Source of the DNA: Setophaga petechia
Taxonomy: Eukaryota > Chordata > Aves > Passeriformes > Parulidae
Reading direction: 5' to 3'
Length of the DNA stretch: 64,000 nt
Assembly: GCA_024362935.1 (NCBI GenBank)
Contig: JANCRA010000012.1
Span: forward strand, 8,122,001-8,186,000
Of this stretch, positions 1 to 11,900 are shown piece by piece (the first letter of the stretch is position 1; every line of letters starts with the position of its first letter). The notes beneath the pieces are model-generated. The model was given only the letters and a program-made list of their open reading frames with translations, was not told where the DNA came from and searched no databases. The position numbers and the translations under genes were made by a program.

Positions 1-112
1 GTGCCTGTCAGCTTTATTCTCCCCCATAACTCAAAGGGTAGGCAGCCATAAAGAGCATTTACTGGGAGGAAGGAGCTGCTTCAGGATACTCTCAGCTCCA
101 TTTCTGTTGCAG

Positions 113-317
113 ATGAGAGTGCACCTCCAGAAGACATTGAGAAAGTGGCAAATTATGTTCTGCAAATAAACCTTCCCCTGACTCCACAAGAGCTTGCAGG
201 CATGCTTGGCAAACTCCAAAGCTTTATGAACCACTGTGAGAAGTACAAACTGAATAACAAGAGAAACATAAAAAGGGAGGATGCTCAGACACTGCTGGTG
301 GAGGCACAAGCAGCTGA
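113..317 (+). CDS. LAMB4: LAMB4 coding exon, fifth from last
   Basis: Acceptor ctgttgcag before 113 and donor gtaagt at 318. The exon begins with two bases of a split Asp codon and ends with two bases of the next split codon. The product starts (D)ESAPPEDIEKVANYVLQ and is paralogous to LAMB1 exon 29 ([16 protein letters not shown]). It is part of the domain I coiled coil. Confidence 0.88.
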
Positions 318-3300
318 GTAAGTAGAGTATTCTCATCTTGGTGTGCCAGCCCCAGCTGGGGTGGCACTGTGCACAGCAGGACTGCTCCATACCCCCGGCA
401 GTAACACTGGAAGGAGAGTTCAGATGGAGATTTCCCCTTGTCTTTTCCAAAGGGCCTCTCCAGCAGGAAGGAGCCAGTGCCACTCGTGCTGCAGGAGCCA
501 ACATGCTGGAAGGAGCCAGCTCCTGACAGCTCTTGGCTCCTCTGCCTGCTGTCAGAGAGGCCAAAGCAGCTCCTTAACTCCACCTTGGACCTGGTGGAGC
601 ATTACATCTGGCTCACTGGGTGGTTTGAATAAGGGTGAGAAAGACCCAACAAGAGAAAAAACATGTTCAGCCATGAGTGTTCCCTCCCAGCTGTGCACCA
701 CCAGGCAGCCAGCAGCATCCAACCTCATCCTAAGCACAGCAACTCAGGTGCTCCCCCACAAAGTCCTTCTTTGAGGTTTTGCTTTACCAATTTACCACAA
801 TTTTAGTGGTTGTTGTTAGACTTGAGGAAACACTCCTGTATGCCAGCATGGGTGCATTTGAAACATGTTCTTGCTTTGCTCACCACACCATGATACTACA
901 TGTACTTCCTTTTCTCCATTTTAGCAAAGCAGCTAAAGCTCTTCTGCCAGTGGATGAAATTAAAAATAAACTAAAAAATGTTGTGAAGTCCCAAGGACAC
1001 TCCAAAAGCACCATCATAAAGTCAAATGAAGAGATACAAAGCATCAGAACACAAATCTCTCAGGTATCTTGCTGCAAATATTTTAATTTAATTGCTAAAT
1101 TTATTAGAAAGAGAGACTTCATTCTGAAGTTTCCTTAACATAAACTTAAATAAACAAACCCAGAATGTGGCACAGATATGACACCAATTCCATACTGCTT
1201 AAGTGTCTCTTAATCCACTGACAGTCCCTCATTACCACACTCCACAAGCTGCATGGATGTTGCATAAGAAATCACAGCCTTCAATTGCTCTGTTTTAGGC
1301 TCAGAACCAAGTGAACAAGACAAACAATAAACTAAATGACTTGTCAGCCAAACAGACTGAGATGGAAGATGAAAGTGCCACATGGCAGGCAAAAATGCTG
1401 ATGAACAAGAATCAAGCTACAAAGGCAAGAGCAGAGGCAGAAGCAGCTCACAAGCAAGCCCAGAAAATGGATAATGTAAGCTCTTCTGTCACATGTTAAG
1501 GGGGAAAAAACCTCCCCCATGTTTAATAGTATTTTTGATTCAGAAGCATTGCCATGCTGTCATAAAAACTTAACATTTTCCTTATGCCATGCAGTGTAAA
1601 ATGCCTTTGTTAAGAAGAATTTGTGTTTTATTTTAAGGTTTCTGGCATACATTTCTGTTTGCTTGAATGACAGAAAACATACACATTTCTCTGGCTACTT
1701 CATTACATTTTTTTTCTTGCACTGTGTATAAGACTTGTAGTCACCATGGGCACCAATAAACACAACAGAACAAATCACAAAACCAGATATTAAAATACAT
1801 GAGTGGTGGAAGCACCCTGACAATTCATCCTGTGCCGTTCTCCTTCAGAGAAAACTGCTGTGGGAGTAACTTGGAGTTTTTGATTGGCTTGGTGCTTTCC
1901 AGTAGTTCAGTTTTTTGAAAATGCAGCTAAAAATTTGCTAAAATGGCAAGAACCAAGTACCCACACCACAAGCTTGGAACATGGTCATACTTCCAAGTTA
2001 CAAGAACTGTAGGCAAAATCTAAACTGCAGCCTCAACTGCAACCTAGATCAGCAGGGAACAGATTAGCCAGTAAATATTACTGCAATTGAAAATGTAAAA
2101 AACTCCAATGCTGCTAAAGATTATTAATTAAATTTGAATTAAGCCTTATGGCAAAATGAAATTTACAGAAAAGCCCTATCAACAGAAGCAAAACCAGCAT
2201 AAACCTAAATATCTTAAATAATATTTTCTTTATATCCTTGCCCCTCCCTCTTCTTTAGATTACTCCACATGCAGTTTGTTTTAATTGATTTCTATCACAT
2301 TTTGCAAAGCATTTTTCAATGTCTTCAAATTAAGAATCTCTTTTTTAATATTTAAAAGAATGGGGAATTTAAATTTTGGTTCAAAGAGGGCTTTAAAAAA
2401 GTATTAAAACTTCGTTCTGTACACCAGATTAATTATGAGATGCTCTTAAACTAAGTAATGGCATTTTGTTACAGGAATTTACTGATGTTAAAAGAAAATA
2501 CACCATCCTTCAAGAAAAGCTAAAAATGCAAGGACCTCCAAAAGTAGCATTAGAAAAAGTGAAGCAGTTGAAAGAAGAAGCAGAAAAACTGGCTGAAGAG
2601 ACTGAAAAGAAGATAAAAAGAATAACAGGTGATGTTCTCACTTCCACAGTAAGTGGTAAACACTGTATAATCATGAATTCAAGACTAAAGTCCTTGCCCA
2701 CAGACACTAACACACTAAGTTCACCCAAAATTAAGTTTAAAACATTTCACCTGGCAAAAATCCCTGCCTGAAGCTGCTAATTTTAAAAGTAGTTGAATTG
2801 ATTTGGCTTATGTACTTTTTCTGACTTGAATATATTGCTATAAGCAAAGGTTAAGAACTGTCCACACAGGGACTTGCAGAGATTTTCTTCAGTTTAAAAA
2901 CAGGGCTAGAGCAAAACCTGCATAAAACCTGGAGGCCCTGATTTATGCATTTGCTTTGGGCACTTGGACCTTCTATACTTCCTCTATGCTCTGTCTTTCC
3001 CCACATCACCCAGGTGAGGGCTGGTGTGACAGAGCTGTAGGGCAGCTGTTTTCCATCAGCCCATACTTGTTCCCCTTCAGACCTTATCTCTGAGCAATGG
3101 CAGAGCAAACCAGCTGCAACTACAGCTTGTGGAGACTGAAGCTGAGGTGCCCTGAATCTGGGGGGCCATGACTGTCAGGCAGAGGGCCCATGGGCACTGC
3201 AGACAGAGCTGCTGTGGCAGTCCTGGCACACACAGGCTCAGGGGATGACCAAAAAGGAGGAGCACATCTCACATCCCTGCACACAGGGAACCTAATTCTC

Positions 3301-4116
3301 CTTGTACTGGAGATCTGGGCATTCCCACTGGGAACCCTTAGGACTAGGATCCTGCCAGGCTCAAATAAGAAAATACTGTGTAACATCAGCAAAACTGAAG
3401 CAGAAACTCTGTCCCAGGAGAAAACTCTTCAGGACAGGATCCAAGTAAATATTTTGAGCAAATACCTTGAGGAAAAGCATTAAGATCATCCAATTCACTC
3501 CAAATGCCTGAGTGATAAGGACATTAGAAACAGGCAGTGAAGTCTGTGGGTTTAACTCATTACCAATACATTTACATTGGTGTAGCTTCACAGGAACCAG
3601 CAGAAAAGTTACACAAATGAGGGAGACCTAACCCCATCACACCCAAATTGTCTAGGCTTAACACACATCAGTGGACACACTGTTCTCTGAGTGTTTCCAT
3701 TAAACCAAGTCCTTTAAGAGCTCCATGTCCTGTCCCATCCTAGCTGATGGACAAAAGCACATGCTGAGAAATTAATCTTTTCAAGGCTATCATGCTTTTC
3801 TTGCTATCCAGAAGCCAGACTTTTCCCTCCAGTTGCACATATAACATTCCCCATTCAAAATGGGCTTATTGTCTCTAAAACTTACGGGAAAAGAAATGCT
3901 GCTAATCACTGGATTTTACTTACACAACAAATGTAAGCATCACTGGTCACATCATTGCATATCTCTGCTTTTCCAGATTTGGAGAAGAAGCTTCAGGAAC
4001 TGAATCAAACCAAACAAGATAAAGCAGAGCAACTGAGACAACTGGAGGAACAAGTGATAGCCATTAAAAATGAAATCATGGAGCAGGAAAGCAAGTATGC
4101 AACATGCAAGAGTTAG
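113..4116 (+). CDS. LAMB4: Laminin subunit beta-4, 3' part (five last coding exons)
   Basis: Joined exons: 113-317, 925-1063, 1299-1475, 2475-2628, 3977-4116. They give about 271 C-terminal residues in one open frame: a long alpha-helical coiled coil rich in E, K, Q and A (laminin domain I) ending Y-A-T-C-K-S before the TAG. The cysteine two residues from the end (codon 4105-4107) matches the beta-chain cysteine that bonds to the gamma chain in laminin trimers. The protein is a secreted basement-membrane glycoprotein chain. Assignment to LAMB4 rather than another beta chain rests on clear homology to the end of LAMB1, identical intron phases, and its position directly upstream of LAMB1 in the same orientation, as in other amniotes. 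The N-terminal LN and EGF-like parts lie left of the window. No frameshift or internal stop is visible, so this part looks functional. Confidence 0.9.
925..1063 (+). CDS. LAMB4: LAMB4 coding exon, fourth from last
   Basis: Acceptor ccattttag before 925 and donor gtatct at 1064. The exon has one base of a split codon and then 46 codons, including KAAKALLPVDEIKNKLKNV. It is coiled coil and corresponds to LAMB1 exon 30, with the same phases. Confidence 0.85.
1299..1475 (+). CDS. LAMB4: LAMB4 coding exon, third from last
   Basis: Acceptor tgttttag before 1299 and donor gtaagc at 1476. It is exactly 177 nt (59 codons), phase 0 at both ends, the same length and phase as LAMB1 exon 31. The product is helical and coiled-coil-like (NNKLNDLSAKQTEMEDE). 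Confidence 0.88.
1476..2474 (+). other. LAMB4 intron
   Basis: AT-rich intron sequence of about 1 kb between two well-supported exons. I see no repeat family, RNA gene or extra exon in it. Confidence 0.75.
2475..2628 (+). CDS. LAMB4: LAMB4 penultimate coding exon
   Basis: Acceptor tttgttacag before 2475 and donor gtgatg at 2629. It starts in phase 0 and leaves one base (G) for the next codon. The product includes KRKYTILQEKLKMQGPP and a KLAEETEKKIKRIT helix. It corresponds to LAMB1 exon 32 but is 6 nt shorter. Confidence 0.87.
3977..4116 (+). CDS. LAMB4: LAMB4 terminal coding exon with stop
   Basis: Acceptor cttttccag before 3977. It continues the split codon as D-L-E-K-K-L-Q-E-L, exactly as LAMB1 exon 33 begins D-L-E-N. 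It reads to TAG at 4114-4116 with Cys at 4105-4107. The tail is Cys-Lys-Ser-stop, one residue longer than the Cys-Leu-stop of LAMB1. Confidence 0.9.
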
Positions 4117-4304
4117 GGTCTGAACAGACCATCAGGTAAAATGAAGCTGAAATCACCACAACTACCACATCCTGAGCATCCTGGCACAGGCCACTGTCCT
4201 CTGGAAATAGATCTGAAGTGGCTTAGTGAATAATGTAATTTTACCTTTTTTTCTTTTTCTTCTTTTCTCCATTTGAGTTTACATGGAAATAGGAAATACC
4301 TTGT

Positions 4305-4310
4305 AATAAA
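4305..4310 (+). terminator. LAMB4 poly(A) signal AATAAA
   Basis: A canonical AATAAA lies 189 bases after the LAMB4 stop codon, with T-rich sequence close to the 3' side. It is the first canonical signal downstream, so it probably defines a short 3' UTR of about 200 nt. Confidence 0.65.
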
Positions 4311-4439
4311 CCATCTGATTTAGTAATCAGGTGTAGTTTTTGAGGGAGCTCTACAATATACTCCTGTGCACAGCCTAGGGCTCCCTGTGGTGGGGGGGGG
4401 CTGGAAATGCAAAAGGAGGATTGCTCAGAGAGCTGGTGG

Positions 4440-4870
4440 TAGCTGTCCCAAGGACTGACTCCCAGCACCCCGTGTCTTCTGCCAACCCCTACAAGCCGTG
4501 GTTGTGCCACGACCCTGCACGGGGCTGCCCGGACTCGGATGGGGCGATGCAGGTGAAACCCTGCGGGGTCCCGCAGCGGGATGCGGGTGAATGAAACCCT
4601 GCGGGTTCCCGCAGCGGGATGCGGGTGAATGAAACCCTGCAGGCTCCCAGCCGCCCCTGCTGACATCCAGCAGCATCCCCGGCACTGTCACTGCTCCAGC
4701 CCCATCTCCTCACCGAGGCAGAGCAGGGTTCCCCCACCAGAGCCCTGACGCTGTGAGGGTCCCGCGGCGCTCCCTGGAAAAGCGGCGGGCAGCAGCTCCG
4801 AGCAGCGCCGGGCCACGGGCGGTGGGCGACAGAGCCGATTCCCCGCTGCCCACTGGATGGCAGTGCTCCG
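4440..4870. other. GC- and CpG-rich intergenic block
   Basis: A local island of GC-rich, CpG-containing sequence set in AT-rich surroundings, just downstream of LAMB4. It contains the 38-bp tandem repeat. No promoter or exon can be assigned; the open frames through it differ in every frame, as expected for stop-poor GC-rich DNA. Confidence 0.5.
4555..4650. repeat. 38-bp tandem repeat, about 2.5 copies
   Basis: The motif gaaaccctgcggg starts at 4555 and 4593, with a third start (gaaaccctgcagg) at 4631, giving a strict 38-base period. Units 1 and 2 are nearly identical; the third is partial. It is a short GC-rich minisatellite. Confidence 0.85.
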
Positions 4871-7800
4871 ATGCTTAATGCAGAAAACAACTTAAAAATC
4901 TTTTTTCTGGCATTGGCGCTCCTGCAATGCACGTTTTTCTTATGCTTATAGGGGGTTTCACGCGTTTCTCACTAATGTAACCAGCAACCGGAGAATAACT
5001 CCAGCTCTTAGGTTTAAGCTGTGAGTCTAAAGGGCCAGAAATGTTGAAAACCAGTTTCTCCAGCTCTTCTTCCACAATGCAGCACTTCATGAAGTCAGGG
5101 TTCACTCAGCAATTTCTTTTAGCCATCAGGAACACATTAACATACAGCCTAAATGCTAGGCTGTAATTAGTTTTTTATATATTAATAAGAAAGGAATCTG
5201 TGGTTAAGCAAGTGTTATAGACGTGCCAGAGTTTAAAAAAGACTGAAGTGAGCTATGCCTCAGTTTCAAACTCCCACCCTGTATACGTACTCCTGCAGGT
5301 CGCAGAGCAGAGTAATGATGGGCTTTCCTCAGTCAAAACCAGTCGTGTCATTGCTGGCTGGACTGTCCCACTGAAGGACTTCATCAGCACGGTGCTGCTT
5401 CAGAGCTGGACACAGCCCAGACCACATCTGTAAAACTCAGGAATGCTCTGCGGGAACACAGGGCTCTTGACATTTACCCATGCCAGCAGCACCCGTGAAA
5501 CAATCCTTATCGATCCTACGGAGATAAACACTGCATAGTTATCACCCCGTGTTTACAAGAGTTAAAGTTGCATTGGTATGCGCTGGGGGCTTGGGTGGGA
5601 ATTGCTGGCAGATGAGATTTCAGAGATACTCCTCTAACTCGAACCAGCTGTGCTCCAGGGCAATGTGCAACATGCATTACACTGACACATTCTGTTGTGA
5701 AAATAATGGAATCAAATTATAATTTTGATATGATTTAACAAAGCCACCTGAACGCAGGAATGCGTGGAATTTGTGGGTTAGCATTTTCTGAATTTTAGCA
5801 CTTTGGAAAAGTCATCTGTGAGGTATGAGGCTTCTTTCTAAGTTACTAGGCTGTAATCAGATGACTCTATTTAGGCTGACTTTGACACAATGAAATCAAA
5901 CATCTCTGTTTTACTTGGAGCACACACCAAGCTGCTCACGTGCAGGTCTTCAGGTAGTGAAGGATTTTCTGCAGGTTTCAGTGCATCTCTGCTGGACTGC
6001 ACCTGGCAGAGGCAAACTGAAACTCTTTGACAGAAATTCCCAATTTCATATAAACCAAAATTATTTCATTCATGGCTTTATAAATCTGAATTCACAAGCA
6101 AAAAATAGAAAGAGAACTTCCTCCTAAAATCCACTGTTGACTATGAGAATTGCTGAATGGCTTTCCATAAGCTGCACAGATGAGAAATCTGTAAACACAA
6201 GGCAGTTAAACAGGCCTGGAGAGGAGATGTATCCATGGGGGGAAAAAGAAATCGCTGGAAGGAAAGCGGAAGCAGGAACAAGAAATTCAGCGCAGAGTCT
6301 AACCTCCCCTCCCTGCCCCAAGCATGCTCAGACACATAAAGGAAGCAGATCCGATGGGACCAGTGGCCACAGAACTCCAAATCCATCCTGTGACAGCTTC
6401 AGAAGTTTACAACTGTGCAGTATTTCCCATTGGAAGTGATGCAAAAACTTTCAAAGTGTTTTTTCAAAGTTGATTTGTGGGGGAAATGCTGTCTCTAGAT
6501 CAAAAAATACCTATTTGTAGCTCCCCTGGACCTCTTCCTTACAGGCAGAAATGGCTTCAGAAAACTTTCTTGAAAAAGAATTGAAATAGGTTTCCTGCTG
6601 TAGAGCATTTTTACTTCAATAGCATTAATCAAAATGCAAACAACACAACAAAACTGACATAGAATCAAAGATATATTTAATCAAAATCATATCATCAGCT
6701 CTATCAGGCATTCAACCACTGCAGTGTTTTAAGAAAATGGGTGATCAAGCAGGTCCCACTGGGCTAAAATTCTGAAATTTTGTTTTTTGAGACTTCCAAC
6801 CTCGCACAAACACAGACACACCAGGGAGGTAAAGGTGGTTCACCAACCACAAGGATAGGGCACTAAACTGAATTTTTATCATTTGAAGAATCAAATTAAA
6901 ATACTCCTACTCACTATTGGTCATGAGCACTGCAGAGAGGGAGGGACACAAGTCCCCTGTTCCTAATTACTCACACACTGAGTGTGGTGGTTTCTGTAAT
7001 GTCTGAAAGAAAGCCACAGTTAAGGGTGATGGTGGCCGCCCCAGGCTGTGGCTGAAGCTCCAGCTCAAGCCCTGGTGTCGCACGCCAGGGTCACCCCCCG
7101 GCTGGAACAAAGCACGTTTTCATGCTCTCTGTGCCAAGGCACAAAGGAGCCTATAGGGAAGGATAGGACTTCCACAAGGCTATGAAACAGGGAAAAAAAC
7201 CAAAAGGAGAAAACATCAATCAAAGTTGGAAAAGTAGGGGACAGAAAAAGTCCAGTGGCAATGAAAGAGTTGCACAAAGTAAAATATTTTCTGTTAGTGG
7301 GGGAACAAAAATGTTTGCAGTACTGAAGCTTAAAAAATATAACAGGGTTATGAAACTGAATTTGTTTTCTGAATTTAGAAGACCACATTGCAGAAGAAGT
7401 TTAGGATATTACAATTCCTGCCCTGCCAGTTTAGAATGATTTAATTTTATGGACTTCTTTAATGAAAGAGCTCCACAAGTTCTTTAATCCAGAGTCTTGG
7501 GTTATGTTTCAAACCTGGTGTTTAACCTTTAGGGCAAGTCACTCGGTATCTCTCTGTTTCTGCTTATCCATCTGTAAAATGAGAATGAACATATTTACCT
7601 ACCTCGGCAGGGTTTGCTGGGCCAGACAGACCATGGTGTGTTTTCATTCTGGCACTGCAAATAGTGAGGGCAAAGTGTTCCTGGGGGGCACTGGTACCTG
7701 GTAAAGATTTACACAAGTACACGTGTTACACATGTGCAAGCAAAACCTGGGTATATAAACCCAGGCATTTGTCCCAGCCGTATCCATCCTTCATACACAC

Positions 7801-8240
7801 TCCTAGGTGTTTATTTAACCCTAAACCTTTTCCCTGGGTGCTGAGGGGACTCTGCCACCAGCCAATGAAGCCCTCATGTTCCCCAGCAGAGGCCAGGGCA
7901 CTGACGTGGGAGGCTGGGGTGCAGGGGCAGCTCCAGCACAGCCACTCATTCCTTGCAGCTGCCCCAGCGCCCCTGGGAAGGCAACAGTGCCAGTGCTCCC
8001 AGGGAATGTGACACAGCCTGGCAGTGGCTGCTCCAGACTTGCTGGGCCTCTCTGCCTGTGCCAGAGCCAGACCTGGCCATGTATGGCAGCCACCATCCCC
8101 AGGAATGGCACTCCTGAGCCACGTGTGCTGGCACAACAGCACCAGGCAGAGCGGGGCTACTGAGCCTTACATGGGACAGTTGTCAAACCCCTGGTGCTTT
8201 GCTGGGCTTTGGGCCTCACCACACAAGTATGCACCACTGT

Positions 8241-8285
8241 CCGTCCATCCATCCATCCATGCATCCATCCATCCATCCATCCACC
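8241..8285. repeat. (CCAT)n microsatellite
   Basis: About eleven tetranucleotide units of the CCAT/ATCC type with a single interruption (gcat), shortly upstream of the LAMB1 CpG island. Confidence 0.9.
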
Positions 8286-8813
8286 CTTTCATCACAGGGG
8301 CTCGGCTCCATCCACACTAGTGGCAGAAGGCAGGCTTAGGTCAATAATCCCATTCCTTCATTGTTTCTCCACCGACAGGAGCAGGGAAGGGGGAGACTCG
8401 ATTGGCGATTCCCCCCACCTATCCACCACCCCCTTCCGATTGCCGCACCCTGCCCAGAGCCCGCTCCCGACGCTGAAAGGGCACAGCCTGCGGGCCGGGG
8501 GGCTGGAGTTCCTGGTGCCCCGCTCGGGGCTCCCTGGATACAGCGGGACAGGACCTCGCTCGCCTCCCAACCCGACTGAGCCGCCCTTCCTCGACGGCGG
8601 CGCTCCCTACCCCGGCTGGGGGCCGGGCTGCCCCAGGGCGGGGGGACGGGCGGGAGGGGCTCGGCCCGGCCCCGCGGATGCGGAGGGGCGGAGGAGGAGG
8701 AGGGCCGGGGGGCACCCGGCGGCGCGGGGCCGCGGTCAGGAACGGCGGCGCCTGCGTGGGGCGGCCGGAGCTGCCGGAGCAGCGGCTTTCGGCGGCGCGT
8801 GGAGGGGCAGCCG

Positions 8814-8871
8814 CGTCCCGTCCCGTCGTGTCCTGTCCCGTCCTGTCCCGTTCCGTCCCGTCCCGTCCTGC
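8814..8871. repeat. (CGTCC/TGTCC)n repeat in LAMB1 5' UTR
   Basis: A run of about eleven five-base units of the form (C/T)GTCC, ending nine bases before the LAMB1 ATG. It is probably transcribed as 5' UTR. The opposite strand is rich in GGGAC units and could form G-rich secondary structure. Confidence 0.85.
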
Positions 8872-8879
8872 CGCCCGCC

Positions 8880-8919
8880 ATGGGCCGCCTCCCGCTGTAC
8901 CTCTGCTGCTGCTGCCTCG
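8880..8919 (+). CDS. LAMB1: LAMB1 coding exon 1: start and signal peptide
   Basis: ATG at 8880 in context cccgccATGG; donor gtaact at 8920. It encodes residues 1-13, [13 protein letters not shown], the hydrophobic signal peptide with four consecutive cysteines. The residue-14 codon is split. The ATG is the first in frame with exon 2 and gives a proper signal peptide, so this start is well supported. Confidence 0.93.
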
Positions 8920-11900
8920 GTAACTCCCGCTCCGCTCCTGCTGCCGTCGGGGCACGGCGGGCTGGGCGCGCCTCTGCACTGCTCGCCGGGGCGGCTCGGG
9001 CGCCCAGCCCGGCCGCGCTCCCGCTCCCCTCTCTCACCGTGTCCCCTTCTCTCCCTCCCTCCGCGGCCGCGCAGCGCTGTGGCCCGCGGCGGCACAGGAG
9101 CCCGAGTACAGCTATGGCTGCGCCGAGGGCAGCTGCTACCCCGCCACCGGCGACCTGCTCATCGGCCGCGCCGCCCGCCTCTCCGCCTCCTCCACCTGCG
9201 GCCTCCGCCAGCCCGAGCCCTACTGCATCGTCAGCCACCTCCAGGTGAGCGCCGGCCGCGGGCGGGCAGCGCTCCCGGGCACCGCGCTCGGTGCCGGCGC
9301 TGGGGCGGGCATCGCCTCCTGCGGGGGCTGCGCGGGGTGCGGGGGGACGGGACGAGCAACGCCCGCGGGTGGGGGGCTCGGGCAGCGGTGCCCGGCGGGC
9401 AGCACCGTGCCCCGTGCGGGACCCCGCACCCTGGGTGCAGGGAATCCCCGGCGGCTTTCGGCTCCGAGCCCCCTTTTCCTGATCGAGGCCGATAAAGAAG
9501 AATGTGCCGCAGTAAGTTCAGTTAATGCTTTATTTACCGGCTCGCTCGGAGCCGTCTAGACAGCTTCCTAAAGGAGAGTGGGCTGTAGGGCCCGGCAGTG
9601 TTTTGTAATTAATGTAATGTAATTACATGTGTATGGTCTCGGAGTGGAAGGATGCAAATAAGGCTGTCTCTGCACATCTGGTGAGCTGCTGCTCTTTTAA
9701 GGCCAGAAGCAGCTCACCAAACTTAAAATCTCTGAGAGAGAAGGGATGGTGGAGAAGAATAAATTAAAACTATCAGTTTTACGTGGAACTCTGTTGAACT
9801 GAAAGTAAAGGGATAATCTCCGGACGAATTACTGTGGAGACAATAGGGCCGGATTCTGGCACTTGGAAGGAAAACCACAGGAAGCAGGAGAGGCAGTAGC
9901 ACTTGACTCATTTGTGCCCTGAAGTTACCAAGTCTCCCTTCATCCTTTCCCCACCTTTAGTTTTACCGTATAAGTTCTGTCTAATGGCTGTACTTTATTT
10001 GACGTGGGATTTAGCTTCACTGAACATTTTCCATGTATGTTGGGATTGACTTTAACAACATAAGCATCTCTGGTAGAACAAAATAACAAAGATGCTTTGT
10101 TACATTTTCTCGTCTTAAAAAATGTTGAAGTGCCATTGTAAAAAGCATCACTTCAGAAGTTCTCACATGCCCCTATCTCTCTACCCTGGTTCAGCATTTG
10201 GGACATCCCTGGTTATTCTGAACCATAGTGTGTGGTATTGAAGAAATCATGGAAGTTGCAAGTATCCTCTTAGTAACATGGGGCGTGGCCGCACTGAATG
10301 CTTGGCAGAATTAGGATCTGCTAGGTCTTCTAGGATTAGTTTTGGTCAGAGGAGAAGCAAGTTGTGGTATGAAGTGTGGGGGGAGAGAAGCCTGGAGCAG
10401 ACAGTATGGAACGTCTTCCTGAGACCCCTGCTCTTGCCATTCTTTCTGCTGGAGGAGTGTTGGAGGGCTTGTGGGAGGTGAAGCCCTGAGCTTGGGAGGA
10501 GCCATTGAAGCCAGAACTGGTGAAATGGAAAGACCTGCCAGCTGTCACATTCTTGGCTGATAAAGAACAGCATTTGTCTCCATAAACGTGCTGGAGGAAT
10601 GATGCTCGTGTAGCTTTGGGCATGAGTTGTTGCTGTGTTGGGGCTCCTTCGCTGCCGTCCAATGAGCTCCTCTCCTCATCTGCCCTCTCCCGTTGGTCTG
10701 GGCAGGATCCCTCCCTTTTGGTTTAGTTTGGACCTACTTTGCAGTCAGAAAATGGTGGTTTTAGGCAGAGGGACAATGCAAAAATAACACTGTTTGTAGT
10801 AATAGCCAGGATGGGATTTTGTCCCCAGGTGAAGAAGCTTCCGGCTTTCCCAAGCATCACATCCCAGACTTGTTCTGAGCTGGTTTTGCTTGGGCAGACC
10901 TTGTAATGTGTGCAGATGGACCTTATGTACACAGTTTGCAATACCAGCTGAAGATGCAAGGTTTGCATAGGAGTTGGACAAGCTGAATTCAGAGAAAAGT
11001 GCTAAATCACCGAGGGCCCCTTGATGTGCACTGAGCCTCACAGGAGATATCCCTAATGCAGGCAGCTTGCATCTCCGAGCTAGATTCCAAAAGCCAGAGT
11101 TATTTCTCACGAGTTGTTAAGATACAGTTTTGCACATGTGCATTTTTACAGAAGCAATTCAGCAATTTTCTGTAGATGTTGCCATTGGTTTTGAATTCCA
11201 CTGGAGAATACGTGTACTGGAAGAGATTTCCTGAAACTGCAATTTTCATTGAAAGCATGCTTCCCATAAAAATGAAGTTTATGGAATTCCTGGCATACTT
11301 TCCATTACATTAATTCATAGAGGTAAAAACACTTAACATTTCAAGAAAAAAAATCTCTGATGACTCCTGCAGGCAAAATGAGTGGAATGTGATATGGATG
11401 GAAAATACCCTTATCTGCAGGAAGCAACTATTGCCCCATGGATAAAATCAGTAATGCTGATTATCGTGTTGTTTCAGGAGGACAAAAAATGTTTCATATG
11501 TGATTCGGAGGATCCCTTCCACGATACTCTCAATCCCGACAGCCATCGCATTGAAAATGTTGTCACCACGTTCGACCCAAATCGCCTGAAGCTCTGGTGG
11601 CAGTCGGAAAATGGTGAGTGGTTTGTCCGGAGCAATTTCCGGGGCTGGGAGCTGTTTTCCCTCCTTTTGTTTAAGGGTACCTGTGGGTTTGCTCTTATCT
11701 CTGGCCTGGTGATTACTGCCCTGTGAAGGATCATGCTGTGTGAGGAGCCGTGAGTAAAACTGGCTGCTTTTGTGTGCCCTGGAGCTGTCCTTAATCTGTA
11801 ACAAAACCCCTCGAGTCCTCCAGGAGTGTTGGAAACAGCCGTCCAAGCACTCTGCAAGAGTCCTTTCCTAAAGAGATGAGTTTCCCACACTGGCCTCAGA

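Larger units (their letters stand above)
4330..8440. other. LAMB4-LAMB1 intergenic region
   Basis: About 4 kb between the LAMB4 poly(A) signal and the LAMB1 CpG island. Apart from the GC-rich block at 4440-4870 and the CCAT repeat near 8241, I see no gene-like open frame with supported splice sites, no recognised transposon and no RNA gene. Confidence 0.6.
8440..9480. promoter_or_regulatory. LAMB1: CpG island and LAMB1 promoter region
   Basis: Strongly CpG-rich sequence surrounding the LAMB1 start codon and first two coding exons. GC boxes (Sp1/KLF-type) are visible at 8636-8645, 8648-8655 and 8685-8691. I see no TATA box, consistent with a CpG-island promoter. The transcription start cannot be placed from sequence alone but should lie between the GC boxes and 8880. 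Confidence 0.75.

Noticed and set aside
8194..9495. Long open frames on both strands over the LAMB1 CpG island (433 aa plus strand, 300 aa minus strand)
   Set aside because: They are stop-poor GC-rich shadows. They run across the splice sites of LAMB1 exons 1 and 2, have arginine/proline-rich low-complexity composition, and the real frame is the spliced LAMB1 one.
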